A stretch of DNA of 64,000 nucleotides from Pseudoalteromonas amylolytica (GTDB lineage: Bacteria; Pseudomonadota; Gammaproteobacteria; Enterobacterales; Alteromonadaceae): contig NZ_MKJU01000026.1 in NCBI RefSeq assembly GCF_001854605.1, forward strand, positions 197,481 through 261,480, written 5' to 3'. The notes under the pieces were generated by a model. That model was not told the origin of the DNA. It did no database searches and saw only the letters and a list, made by a program, of their open reading frames with translations. Shown here piece after piece: positions 37,262 through 46,342 of this stretch (the first letter of the stretch is position 1; each line of letters begins with the position of its first letter). The position numbers and the translations under genes were made by a program.

Positions 37262-38806
37262 ATGACAGCACAAAAAAAACCACTAGTTCTAATGATTTTA
37301 GACGGTTGGGGTTATAGAGAAGAAACCGAAAGCAACGCTATTCTAGCGGCCAATACCCCAGTGCTAGACAATTTATGGCAAACTAAACCTTGTACGCTCA
37401 TTTCTGGTTCAGGGTTAGACGTAGGACTTCCCGATGGTCAGATGGGTAACTCAGAGGTTGGTCATGTTAACCTTGGCGCAGGCCGAATCGTTTATCAGGA
37501 CTTTACTCGTATCACCAAAGCTATTGATGATGGTGAATTTGAGCACAACCCAGTGTTGCTAGAGAACATTGACAAAGCAGTTGCAGCAGGAAAGGCTGTT
37601 CATTTAATGGGACTGCTGAGCCCAGGTGGTGTACACAGCCACGAAGATCACATTGTTGCGGGTATTAAACTAGCAGCACAACGCGGTGCCAAGGCTGTCT
37701 ATTTTCATGCTTTCTTAGATGGCCGAGATACACCTCCGCGCAGCGCCCAAGCATCAATTGAACGAATTGAAGCTGTGTTTGCACAGCTTAACTGTGGTCG
37801 CTTAGCATCGATCGTTGGCCGTTATTATGCGATGGACAGAGATAACCGCTGGGAGCGTATCGAATCGGCATATAATTTAATGGTTTGCGCAGAAGGTGAA
37901 TTCACCTTCACCGATGGCGTTAGCGCACTAAATGCCGCTTATGCACGTAATGAAAACGACGAATTTGTTAAGGCCAGTGTTATCCAACCTAGTGATGCGA
38001 CACCGGCAACCATCAACGATGGCGATACGCTGATTTTTATGAACTTTAGAGCGGATAGAGCCCGTCAAATGACACGTGCATTTGTAGATGAAGAGTTTAC
38101 AGGGTTCAACAAAAAGGCAGCCCCTAGCTTAAGCGCTTTTGTAATGATGACAGAATATGCAGCAGATATTAAAGCGCCTGTAGCATTTGCACCAGAGGCA
38201 CTGAACAATGTACTGGGTGAGTGGCTAGCTAAACATAACAAAACGCAGTTACGTATCTCTGAGACAGAAAAATACGCGCACGTTACTTTCTTCTTTAGTG
38301 GTGGTAGAGAAGCCGAGTTTGAAGGTGAACAACGTAAACTCATCCCTTCTCCACAAGTCGCAACATATGATCTGCAACCAGAAATGAACTCTGAACTACT
38401 CACTGACACACTGGTTGAAGCCATCCATTGCGGTGAATTTGATGTGATCATTTGCAACTATCCAAATGGCGACATGGTAGGCCATTCTGGCGTGTTTAGC
38501 GCTGCGGTAAAAGCCTGTGAAGCCGTCGATAAATGCATCGGTCGAGTACTCAATGCACTGCAAGAAGTGGGTGGCGAAGCCTTGATCACAGCCGACCACG
38601 GAAATGCTGAACAGATGACCAACGCCAAAACGGGTCAAGCACATACCGCTCATACCTCTGAACCTGTGCCGTTTATCTATGTAGGCCGAGATGCTCAACC
38701 GCACAGTGGTAAAACCCTAAGCGATGTGGCACCAACCATGTTACACCTACTAGGCTTGGAGCAACCAAGCGAAATGACTGGTACCCCAATAATGACCTTG
38801 AAATAA
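37262..38806 (+). CDS. gpmI: 2,3-bisphosphoglycerate-independent phosphoglycerate mutase GpmI
   Basis: GpmI interconverts 3- and 2-phosphoglycerate in glycolysis through a phosphoserine intermediate and two metal ions. The 514-residue protein has [11 protein letters not shown] with metal ligand D14, the nucleophile S64 in [18 protein letters not shown], the DGRDTPP loop, and later ligands in [11 protein letters not shown] and [10 protein letters not shown]. It leads the conserved gpmI-envC-ctp-yibQ run. Confidence 0.98.
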   Translation: MTAQKKPLVLMILDGWGYREETESNAILAANTPVLDNLWQTKPCTLISGSGLDVGLPDGQMGNSEVGHVNLGAGRIVYQDFTRITKAIDDGEFEHNPVLLENIDKAVAAGKAVHLMGLLSPGGVHSHEDHIVAGIKLAAQRGAKAVYFHAFLDGRDTPPRSAQASIERIEAVFAQLNCGRLASIVGRYYAMDRDNRWERIESAYNLMVCAEGEFTFTDGVSALNAAYARNENDEFVKASVIQPSDATPATINDGDTLIFMNFRADRARQMTRAFVDEEFTGFNKKAAPSLSAFVMMTEYAADIKAPVAFAPEALNNVLGEWLAKHNKTQLRISETEKYAHVTFFFSGGREAEFEGEQRKLIPSPQVATYDLQPEMNSELLTDTLVEAIHCGEFDVIICNYPNGDMVGHSGVFSAAVKACEAVDKCIGRVLNALQEVGGEALITADHGNAEQMTNAKTGQAHTAHTSEPVPFIYVGRDAQPHSGKTLSDVAPTMLHLLGLEQPSEMTGTPIMTLK

Positions 38807-38808
38807 TC

Positions 38809-39942
38809 ATGCGCATGATGCTCTACAAGTTAATCATGCTGAGTCTTGCATTGGTGGTAACATCTGTTACCGCCAATGAATCAAGAACCAAGCAAGACTT
38901 AACAGAAGTACAAGAAGAGCTCAAAAAGAGCCAAAAGGATTATCAAAAACAGCGAGATAAGATCGCGTCACTGCGCGCAAAACTCAAATCGCAAGAGTTA
39001 GATATTGCCAAAAATGCCAAGGCTTTGTCATTAACCCAACGTGGTATCGCCGAAAATCAGCAACAGCAGTACACTTTGCAAAATGAAGCCAAAGGCTTAG
39101 AAAAGAAAAAAGCTCACCTACAAAAGCTACTGGCTGCACAGTTGAAAAGTGCCTACATGACGGGCAACCACGACTACTCTAAAATGCTTTTAAATCAAGA
39201 GAAAAGCGCGACTTTAGAGCGAACCATTAGCTACTACGATTACTTTAACAAAGCACGCATAAAGCAACTTGAAGAGCTAAAGCTTGTCGTGGCCGAGCTG
39301 GCTAAAAATCAACAACAGTTAGCTAAAAAGCAAGAAGAACTCAACGCATTGCATGAGCAGCAAGAAGCTCGTCAGGCAGCTTTGATTGCCGGCCAAAAAG
39401 AACGCCAGTCACATTTGAGTGAACTTAACAACACCCTTGAGCAAACAGCGCAAGCAATCAATTACTTAAAAGAAAACGAACAAACTTTGATAGCGACGCT
39501 TGAGCAACTTGCCAAAGTACAAGAGCCTAGCGAAATCGTTCTTGATGGATTAGCAAATAGTAAAGGCCGCTTGCTATGGCCTAGTAAAGGACGACTGAAA
39601 CACCGCTTCGGACAAAGAAAACATGCAGGTATGAGCTGGAAGGGTGTATTGATCCAAGCTGCTGCTGGCACACCGGTAAACAGCATCAAGCAAGGGCAAG
39701 TCGTTTATGCCGACTGGCTCAATGGCTTTGGTTGGGTGATGGTTGTTGACCATGGTGAGGGCTTTATGAGCCTGTACGGCCATACGCAAACCTTGTTAAA
39801 AGATGTGGGCGATCTTGTCAATGCAGGTGAAACAATCGCACTGGTCGGGCAAAGCGGCGGGCAATCTCGTTCTGGTCTATACTTTGAAATACGGCATAAG
39901 GGAAGCGCTGTCGATCCGGTAAAATGGTGTAAAGCAAGTTAA
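38809..39942 (+). CDS. envC: Murein hydrolase activator EnvC
   Basis: EnvC activates the amidases AmiA and AmiB at the division septum. The 377-residue protein has a signal peptide (MLSLALVVTSVTA, cut near residue 22), a long coiled coil (about 25-245, rich in Q, K and E) and a C-terminal LytM domain (about 260-375). The LytM site is degenerate: HRFGQRKHAGMSWKG lacks the HxxxD metal ligand pair, and the domain ends YFEIRHKGSAVDPVKW, as expected for an activator rather than an enzyme. It starts 2 bp after the gpmI stop. Confidence 0.95.
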   Translation: MRMMLYKLIMLSLALVVTSVTANESRTKQDLTEVQEELKKSQKDYQKQRDKIASLRAKLKSQELDIAKNAKALSLTQRGIAENQQQQYTLQNEAKGLEKKKAHLQKLLAAQLKSAYMTGNHDYSKMLLNQEKSATLERTISYYDYFNKARIKQLEELKLVVAELAKNQQQLAKKQEELNALHEQQEARQAALIAGQKERQSHLSELNNTLEQTAQAINYLKENEQTLIATLEQLAKVQEPSEIVLDGLANSKGRLLWPSKGRLKHRFGQRKHAGMSWKGVLIQAAAGTPVNSIKQGQVVYADWLNGFGWVMVVDHGEGFMSLYGHTQTLLKDVGDLVNAGETIALVGQSGGQSRSGLYFEIRHKGSAVDPVKWCKAS

Positions 39943-39979
39943 TTGATTAACCCGTGCTGCACCAAAATTGGAGCAGCAC

Positions 39980-41206
39980 ATGAACCGACTTTTCAATCTC
40001 AAACATATCATAGTGCGCAATCATTTTGCGTGGCTCATTTCCCTTCTTTGGGTTGTTGTAAGCTTGTGCTTTGTAACGCCCAGTACCTTTGCGAAACAGC
40101 AGTTTACACGTGAGCAAGTCAGTGAAATTCTGTTTCACGTTCACGCTTATTATGTCGAAGACCTACCACTTAGCCATTTTGACAAAGGCAATTTAGAACA
40201 GTTATTCACTCAGCTTGACCCGTATTCAAAGTACCTCTCAGAAACTGAACTCGAAGCAATATTTAGTGCCGCTAATGGTCGCTATACAGGCATTGGTATT
40301 GAGGTTGAAGAAATTGAGAACCGCATCGTTATCGTTAACACCTTACCAGGCTCCCCCGCCGAACTTGCAGGTATCGAAGGCGGTGACAAACTCGTTGCAA
40401 TCAATGCCGAAGATGTTACCAATAAAGACATTGCACATGTCTCAAAACTACTTCAAGAGGCTGAATTTGCAACCATTAAAATTACCGTAGAACGCGCAAC
40501 ACATGAACTCACCTTGGCGCTTCGTCGCCAAGAAATTAACTTAGAGAGCGTAACCAGCTTATTGCTCTCTAACGGTAATGGTTACTTATCTCTTAATGGC
40601 TTTAACAATAATAGTTTTCATGATGTGGCCAGACACCTTAATAAACTAGCCTCCGAAAATGGCGAACCTTTAGCGGGTTTGATCATTGATTTACGCGATA
40701 ACCCAGGGGGAACGCTCACCAGTGCTGTAGCGATCTCTGATTTGTTTTTAAATGCAGGGACCATCGTATTCACCAAAGGACGGTTTTTTGACGCCAACCA
40801 GCATTTCAAAGCGCAAAAAGGAGACGTGCTAAATGGCGCGCCTGTGGTCGTTATGATCAATGAAAATTCAGCTTCCGCTGCAGAGATACTCGCAGGCGCT
40901 TTACAAGACAATCATCGTGCGCTTGTAGTAGGAGCGCCTTCATACGGCAAAGGCTCGGTCCAATCATTGATCCCCATCGGTAATGGTACTACAGCACTTA
41001 AGCTGACTACCGCACGTTATTACACGCCTTCAGGGCGCTCTATAGAAGGCATCGGCATTGCGCCTGATATTGAACTGACCAAGCAAATGCTTTCACATTT
41101 AAGTAAAAGCGTTATAATGGCTGGTGAACAAACAACCAGAAATAAGCAGTTAGCAAGGCTGGATTCGCATTTGCTAAAGGCAAGACAATTACTTAAAAAA
41201 CAATAG
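39980..41206 (+). CDS. S41-family carboxyl-terminal processing peptidase
   Basis: This periplasmic serine protease (408 residues from ATG 39980, preceded by GGAG) has an N-terminal membrane or signal segment (LISLLWVVVSLCFVTPSTFA), a PDZ domain around 85-165 (YTGIGIEVEE, GSPAELAGIEGGDKLVAIN) and the S41 protease domain. The catalytic Ser is in NENSASAAEILAGAL near residue 295 and the Lys in SYGKGSVQ near 320; IIDLRDNPGG is also typical. It lies between envC and yibQ on the same strand. The envelope context suggests a role in cell-wall enzyme turnover, which is an inference. Confidence 0.93.
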   Translation: MNRLFNLKHIIVRNHFAWLISLLWVVVSLCFVTPSTFAKQQFTREQVSEILFHVHAYYVEDLPLSHFDKGNLEQLFTQLDPYSKYLSETELEAIFSAANGRYTGIGIEVEEIENRIVIVNTLPGSPAELAGIEGGDKLVAINAEDVTNKDIAHVSKLLQEAEFATIKITVERATHELTLALRRQEINLESVTSLLLSNGNGYLSLNGFNNNSFHDVARHLNKLASENGEPLAGLIIDLRDNPGGTLTSAVAISDLFLNAGTIVFTKGRFFDANQHFKAQKGDVLNGAPVVVMINENSASAAEILAGALQDNHRALVVGAPSYGKGSVQSLIPIGNGTTALKLTTARYYTPSGRSIEGIGIAPDIELTKQMLSHLSKSVIMAGEQTTRNKQLARLDSHLLKARQLLKKQ

Positions 41207-41277
41207 AGTTTATAAATAGCTACGCTCAATCAAAGCGAAGATAAATTGAACAATAAAAAATAACAAGAAGCTCGACT

Positions 41278-42054
41278 GTGCATAAAATTTTTTGGGGAAT
41301 TTTTGCGCTTTGGTTAATCGCATTTCCAAGCGCTGCAAAACAAATTGCCATCGTTATCGATGATGTTGGCAATCATAAAAGAGACTTACAACTGCTGGAG
41401 TTACCCGGCCAGTTGTCGTTCTCGATTTTACCCCATACCCCTTACTCCCAACAATTTGCCTATATGGCCAGTCGAGCCAATAGAGAGCTATTACTGCATA
41501 TTCCGATGCAATCACTGCAGGAAAAAGCGCTTGGTCCAGGCGCACTGACGCTAGATATGAACAAATGGCAGCTACAAAGTACACTTGGTCATGCCCTTGC
41601 CACCCTGCCGCAAGTAAAGGGCGTCAATAATCATATGGGTTCAGCACTCACTCAGTACACCCAACCGATGAAGTGGACCATGGAAGTGTTGAAAAAGCGT
41701 GGCTTGTTTTTTCTTGATAGCCGCACAACAGAGCATACACAAGCACAAAACGTCGCCAATTTATATGGTGTGGAAAATATTAGCCGTCATATTTTTCTGG
41801 ATAATGAGCCAACATTCGAGGCATTGACTCAACAGTTAGAGGCGCTAAAGAGCAAAGCTGACTCAGCTAGATTCGCCATCGCCATTGCACACCCTTACCC
41901 GCAAACCATCGCTTTTCTAAAAACGGCGCTTCCAGAACTTACCGCTCAAGGGTATGAGTTAGTACCTATTTCTCAGTTAGTTGAATCAAAATATATTCAA
42001 CTTGCAGAACGACAGCAGCATCAAACTCAAATTTTGATCCCAACCAGCGATTAG
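41278..42054 (+). CDS. yibQ: Divergent polysaccharide deacetylase family protein YibQ
   Basis: This 258-residue exported protein belongs to the divergent polysaccharide deacetylase (DUF610) family. It starts at GTG 41278 with a signal peptide (MHKIFWGIFALWLIAFPSAAK). Conserved parts include IAIVIDDVGNHKRDLQLLELPG, LSFSILPHTPYS, LLHIPMQ, GVNNHMGSALT and FFLDSRTTEHTQA, matching the NodB-like fold with the metal-site Asp pair. The enzymatic substrate is unknown. It is the usual gene after envC in gammaproteobacteria. Confidence 0.93.
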   Translation: MHKIFWGIFALWLIAFPSAAKQIAIVIDDVGNHKRDLQLLELPGQLSFSILPHTPYSQQFAYMASRANRELLLHIPMQSLQEKALGPGALTLDMNKWQLQSTLGHALATLPQVKGVNNHMGSALTQYTQPMKWTMEVLKKRGLFFLDSRTTEHTQAQNVANLYGVENISRHIFLDNEPTFEALTQQLEALKSKADSARFAIAIAHPYPQTIAFLKTALPELTAQGYELVPISQLVESKYIQLAERQQHQTQILIPTSD

Positions 42055-42124
42055 TTTGATCTCGATACATGCACCACAGCAAAATGTGCGTTATAACTTA
42101 ATCATGTTCGGCTAAAAGGAAAAG

Positions 42125-42547
42125 ATGATGTTACAAACCGTTGCTGATCTCATGACCGCAGATCCCTTTGCTGTAAATAGCAAGTCATCGTTAAAGGATG
42201 CGCACGACTTAATGCGCGAGAAAAATATTCGTCATATTCCAGTGATCGATGAACGAGGTATCTTACAAGGTATGCTCACGCAAAAAATTATGATTGCTAA
42301 AGTCATGGGGATCATGGCTACATACGGTCCCAATGCATTAGAAAGAAAAGAAAAATACACTGTCATTGAAGATATTATGGCAACCGATTTTGCCAGTATT
42401 CAGCCAAACCAAAACCTTGCTGAAGTTGCTGAATTTTTTGTCAGTAATCGCCATGGCTGCATGCCAGTAGTCGATGAGCAAAACAAACTGCTTGGGATTT
42501 TAACCTCCTCTGACTTTGTTCGTTTAGCTGCGGCACTACTCTCTTAA
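42125..42547 (+). CDS. CBS domain pair protein
   Basis: This 140-residue cytoplasmic protein is essentially two CBS domains: VADLMTADPFAVNSKSSLKDAHDLMREKNIRHIPVIDERGILQGMLTQ (residues 5-55) and IEDIMATDFASIQPNQNLAEVAEFFVSNRHGCMPVVDEQNKLLGILTSSDFVRL (about 82-135). CBS pairs bind adenine nucleotides and act as energy or nucleotide sensors. No effector domain is attached, so its target is unknown. It sits between yibQ and the converging pepB. Confidence 0.9.
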   Translation: MMLQTVADLMTADPFAVNSKSSLKDAHDLMREKNIRHIPVIDERGILQGMLTQKIMIAKVMGIMATYGPNALERKEKYTVIEDIMATDFASIQPNQNLAEVAEFFVSNRHGCMPVVDEQNKLLGILTSSDFVRLAAALLS

Positions 42548-42554
42548 TGAATAA

Positions 42555-42585
42555 AGAAATGCAGCTAGCTGTGCGCTGCATTTCT
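42555..42585. terminator. Hairpin between converging CBS gene and pepB
   Basis: AGAAATGCAGC (42555-42565) and GCTGCATTTCT (42575-42585) form a perfect 11-bp stem around a 9-base loop. No T tract follows. Confidence 0.6.
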
Positions 42586-42594
42586 GCTTGTGGG

Positions 42595-43890
42595 TTAAGC
42601 CTTTTCTGCTAGGGTGCGTGCTACTGTACGCATTCCTAGTGTAGTTGCGCCTGCAGCCCATTGGCTACCAGCATTGTTTTGGAATGATGCAGCCAAATCG
42701 ATATGCACCCAACCTTTACCTTCATTTGGTACAAAGCGAGACAAGAAACCAGCAGCATTTGACGCACCACCAAAGCCACCACCTTTTTGCGCTCGACTAT
42801 TGGCCGTATCAGCATAAGCCGATGGACAGTTATTCTGGTGCCATTTTTCTAAAGGCAATGGCCAAGCGGCTTCAAATTCTTCACTGGCAAATTGTTGTAC
42901 ATCCGCAACTAGCTCTTTATCTAAACCAAATAGCGCGTTGTATTCTTGCCCGACCGCAACCAAAGCCGCGCCAGTTAAAGTTGCCGCATCAATGATTAGC
43001 TCAGCACCTGTTTCGCCCGCAGCCATTAAGCCATCAGCCAGTACCAAACGGCCTTCTGCGTCAGTATTAACGATTTCAACAGTGGTACCATTCTTATAAG
43101 TCAAAATGTCGCCTAACTTGTATGCATGGCCCGAAATAAGGTTTTCGGCACAGCATAAAAATAGTTTGATGCGCTTATCAATACCACGCTGAATAGCCAA
43201 AGCTAAACCTGCAGTGACGGTGGCCGCGCCACCCATATCGCATTTCATGCCCAGCATGCCTTCACTTGCCTTGATAGAGTAACCACCAGAGTCAAAGGTA
43301 ATTCCTTTACCGACCAATGCCGCACTGACGGGCGCATTAGCATCGCCAGTTGGGTTGTAATCTAGCTCTAGCAATACCGGTGGACGCTCACTCCCTCGGC
43401 CTACTTCATGGATGCCTATCCATTGCTGCTCCATTAGCGCTTTGCCTTTAATAATCTGGTAGCTCACATGCTCAGGCGCGAGTGACTGAATAAATTCAGC
43501 CGCTTTGCCTGCCAAACTTTCTGGATAGATATCCTCAGCAGTGCCGTTTATCATCTGACGCGCCCAAGTGGCCGAACTCTGTAGCGCGGTTAGCTCATTA
43601 ATATCCGACTGTGCATTTTCAACAAACGTCACACCCGAGAGTTGCTTTGGACTGGCAAACCCTTGGTAGAAAGCCCATTGTGATTCTGTACACCACTGCT
43701 CGCCTTGCAACTGAACTTGTGTGATCCCCTGTTGCGCCAGGGTTCTTGCTGCCTTTTGAATATTTTTTAGCGTTTCATTTTCATTCAAATGAATAGTGGC
43801 GCCCATTTGATCAAAAGACAATGATGCACCAGCTCCCCAATGTGGTGCTGCACTTTGTTCACTCAAACGAACGATAAATTTGTCAGACAT
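42595..43890 (-). CDS. pepB: Aminopeptidase PepB (M17 family)
   Basis: PepB is a cytoplasmic, metal-dependent aminopeptidase related to leucyl aminopeptidase. The 431-residue protein has the family's metal and active-site signatures: ALVGKGITFDSGGYSIK, MKCDMGGAATVTAGLALA and NTDAEGRLVLADGL. The N-terminus (FIVRLSEQSAAPHWGAGASLSF) and length align with E. coli PepB rather than PepA. It is a single-gene unit, divergent from sfsA. Confidence 0.95.
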   Translation of the reverse strand: MSDKFIVRLSEQSAAPHWGAGASLSFDQMGATIHLNENETLKNIQKAARTLAQQGITQVQLQGEQWCTESQWAFYQGFASPKQLSGVTFVENAQSDINELTALQSSATWARQMINGTAEDIYPESLAGKAAEFIQSLAPEHVSYQIIKGKALMEQQWIGIHEVGRGSERPPVLLELDYNPTGDANAPVSAALVGKGITFDSGGYSIKASEGMLGMKCDMGGAATVTAGLALAIQRGIDKRIKLFLCCAENLISGHAYKLGDILTYKNGTTVEIVNTDAEGRLVLADGLMAAGETGAELIIDAATLTGAALVAVGQEYNALFGLDKELVADVQQFASEEFEAAWPLPLEKWHQNNCPSAYADTANSRAQKGGGFGGASNAAGFLSRFVPNEGKGWVHIDLAASFQNNAGSQWAAGATTLGMRTVARTLAEKA

Positions 43891-43971
43891 AATCCTATAT
43901 ACTCTTGCACTTGTTAGTGCTCTAAAGTGTACACTAGCGAGTAACTAGACCCAACCGAATGCGATCAATTG

Positions 43972-44679
43972 ATGAAATTTATCAGTGAGCTTAACCAGGC
44001 AACATTACTCAAACGATATAAGCGATTTCTTGTAGACCTACACTGTAAAGAACTGGGTGAATTCACGGTGCATTGCGCCAATACAGGAAAGATGACAGGG
44101 TGTGCTGACCCACATTTTACTGCCTACTACTCTACAAGTGATAACCAAAAACGTAAGTACCTGCACTCGTTGGAGTTGACCCAGAATCACCAGGGGGAGC
44201 TTATCTGTGTCAATACCAATCATGCCAACCAAGTCGCCTATGAAGGCATTGAACAAGGCATTGTGCATGAGCTCACAGGTTACCCACGCATCCAACGAGA
44301 GGTAAAATATGGCCAAGAAAACAGTCGTATCGACATTATGCTAGAGTCAGACGATACGTCTCCGTGCTATGTTGAGGTAAAGTCTGTGACGTTGCTAGAA
44401 GGGTCGCAAGGGTACTTCCCTGACGCTCAAACGCTACGAGGGCAAAAGCACATACGTGAACTTATCACCATAAAGCAGCAAGGGATACGCGCCGTATTGC
44501 TGTTTGTAGTCATGCACGAAGGCATCAATAATGTTGCCCCAGCAGCACACATTGATGCTGAATATGCTAGGCTGCTTAAACAAGCCTGCGACGTGGGTGT
44601 GGAAGTTTTAGCATATAAAACAGCTATTTCTGAACATGAAATCTCCTTAAGCCATCAAGTACCGGTTAATATAAGTTGA
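43972..44679 (+). CDS. sfsA: DNA/RNA nuclease SfsA
   Basis: SfsA was first described as stimulating maltose genes when overexpressed and carries a PD-(D/E)XK nuclease fold. The 235-residue product (ATG 43972, preferred over TTG three bases upstream) contains RYKRFLVDLHC, HCANTGKMTGC, the nuclease core SRIDIMLES...CYVEVKSVTLLEG, and GYFPDAQTLRGQKHIREL. In E. coli sfsA lies directly upstream of dksA, as here. Confidence 0.95.
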   Translation: MKFISELNQATLLKRYKRFLVDLHCKELGEFTVHCANTGKMTGCADPHFTAYYSTSDNQKRKYLHSLELTQNHQGELICVNTNHANQVAYEGIEQGIVHELTGYPRIQREVKYGQENSRIDIMLESDDTSPCYVEVKSVTLLEGSQGYFPDAQTLRGQKHIRELITIKQQGIRAVLLFVVMHEGINNVAPAAHIDAEYARLLKQACDVGVEVLAYKTAISEHEISLSHQVPVNIS

Positions 44680-44854
44680 ATTTTTGAAATATGCCCTCAT
44701 ATCGCAGCTCATTAGAATTTCGCCTCTAAGACTGAGATGACCAAGCGAATGTCATACTAAAAAATGAAAAAATATTTGCTTAGATGGGGAGATTCTGATA
44801 TTTATAGCCGCCGGCGCTAGCTGGGGTAATGTATTAAGGATTTAGGAGAATGCT

Positions 44855-45298
44855 ATGCCAGACCAAAAGAGACTGGGGTTATTGGCTCAAGCCGGTTTAG
44901 AACCTTATCAGGAAAAACCGGGCGAAGAATACATGAATGACGCACAACGTGCGCATTTTAAAGCAATATTAGAAGCATGGCGTAAAGACCTACGTAATGA
45001 AGTAGATCGTACAAAAACGCATATGCAAGATGAAGCGGCAAACTTTCCTGATCCTGTTGACCGTGCAGCACAAGAAGAAGAGTTTTCTCTAGAGCTACGT
45101 ACGCGTGACCGTGAGCGCAAGCTGATCAAGAAAATTGAAAAAACACTGCAACTTATTGAAGACGATGATTTCGGTTACTGCGAATCGTGCGGTATTGAAA
45201 TTGGCATTCGTCGTTTGGAAGCTCGTCCTACAGCCGATTTATGTGTTGACTGTAAAACACTGGCTGAAATTAAAGAAAAGCAAAACGGCCGAGGCTAA
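44855..45298 (+). CDS. dksA: RNA polymerase-binding transcription factor DksA
   Basis: DksA enters the RNA polymerase secondary channel and works with ppGpp in the stringent response. The 147-residue protein has the coiled coil with the tip aspartates in [16 protein letters not shown], and a four-Cys zinc finger (CESC, 17 residues, CVDC) near 108-132. A strong ribosome binding site (TTTAGGAGAATG) precedes the start. It leads the dksA-gluQ pair as in E. coli. Confidence 0.98.
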   Translation: MPDQKRLGLLAQAGLEPYQEKPGEEYMNDAQRAHFKAILEAWRKDLRNEVDRTKTHMQDEAANFPDPVDRAAQEEEFSLELRTRDRERKLIKKIEKTLQLIEDDDFGYCESCGIEIGIRRLEARPTADLCVDCKTLAEIKEKQNGRG

Positions 45299-45310
45299 CC
45301 TCAGCCAGTT

Positions 45311-46216
45311 ATGCTCACCCCAGCATTATCCAATCATGGGAGCTATCGAGGTCGATTCGCTCCCTCGCCTTCTGGCCCCCTTCACTTCGGTTCATTAGTC
45401 GCCGCCCTTGGCAGCTTTCTCGCAGCCAAAAGCCAACAAGGTAAATGGCTGGTACGCATTGAAGACATTGACACACCCAGAGTCGTTCCAGGCGCTGACA
45501 GTGATATTTTACACACTCTCGAAGCGTATGGCTTACATTGGGATGAAACCGTTGTTTACCAAAGTCAGCGACATGCACTGTATCAAGACGTGCTGAATGC
45601 CTTGCAAAACCAAGGGTTGGTTTATGCCTGTCAGTGCACACGCAAAGAGATTAAACAACGAGGCGGCTTTTACGATAACCACTGTCGAGCACTGCATCTC
45701 CCTTTTGCTGGTAACGCCCTGCGCTTGAGACAGAACTTTCCCGTTGACACCTTTAAAGATCAGATCCAAGGGCAAGTGCATATTCCAACAAATATTGCGC
45801 AGGAAGACTATATTATAAAACGCAGAGATGGCTTGTACGCCTATCAACTTGTGGTGGTGCTTGATGATATCGACCAGCAAATTACACATGTGGTTCGAGG
45901 TGCTGATTTACTAGAGCCAACCGCGCGCCAACTGGGTCTATTCGAGCAACTAAAACATCCAGCTCCCCAATACGCACATCTTCCTCTAGTCGTCACAGAA
46001 CCTGGATTGAAGCTGTCTAAACAAAACCATGCGCCAGCCATTGACAGGTGCGATCCGATACCTGCCACACTCGCTGCATTGCGTTTTTTAGGACTTTCTC
46101 CACCAAAAGACCTAGACTCATTAGCCATTGAAGATATTCTCAAGTGGGCCATCGCTTCATTTTCATTACAAAAGATTTCAAAATTAACAGAAAAACCGCT
46201 CAGTGATGCATATTGA
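45311..46216 (+). CDS. gluQ: Glutamyl-Q tRNA(Asp) synthetase
   Basis: GluQRS activates glutamate and transfers it to queuosine at position 34 of tRNA-Asp. The 301-residue protein resembles the catalytic half of glutamyl-tRNA synthetase and lacks the anticodon-binding domain. It has GRFAPSPSGPLHFGSLVAALGSFLAA with the HIGH-like PLHFGS, zinc-site residues in YACQCTRKEIKQRGGFYDNHC, and a KLSKQN version of the KMSKS loop. It is 12 bp after dksA. Confidence 0.96.
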   Translation: MLTPALSNHGSYRGRFAPSPSGPLHFGSLVAALGSFLAAKSQQGKWLVRIEDIDTPRVVPGADSDILHTLEAYGLHWDETVVYQSQRHALYQDVLNALQNQGLVYACQCTRKEIKQRGGFYDNHCRALHLPFAGNALRLRQNFPVDTFKDQIQGQVHIPTNIAQEDYIIKRRDGLYAYQLVVVLDDIDQQITHVVRGADLLEPTARQLGLFEQLKHPAPQYAHLPLVVTEPGLKLSKQNHAPAIDRCDPIPATLAALRFLGLSPPKDLDSLAIEDILKWAIASFSLQKISKLTEKPLSDAY

Positions 46217-46327
46217 AACAACAATATTTAGAGCCGTAACTTAATTTTTTGCTGTCACTGGTATATTATAGCGAGCCTTGTAGGTTCGCCTGCGTTACGA
46301 ACGATTTTCTGGCATATACACTGTTTT

Positions 46328-46342
46328 AGGAGACGGGTTATT
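46328..46342 (+). promoter_or_regulatory. Ribosome binding site and AUU start of pcnB
   Basis: AGGAGA (46328-46333) lies 6 bases before ATT at 46340 and 9 before a second ATT at 46343. The frame is open upstream to a TAG at 46229 with no in-frame ATG or GTG. The encoded N-terminus (ISKLFKFCRQLV) matches E. coli PcnB, which is known to start at AUU. Confidence 0.7.
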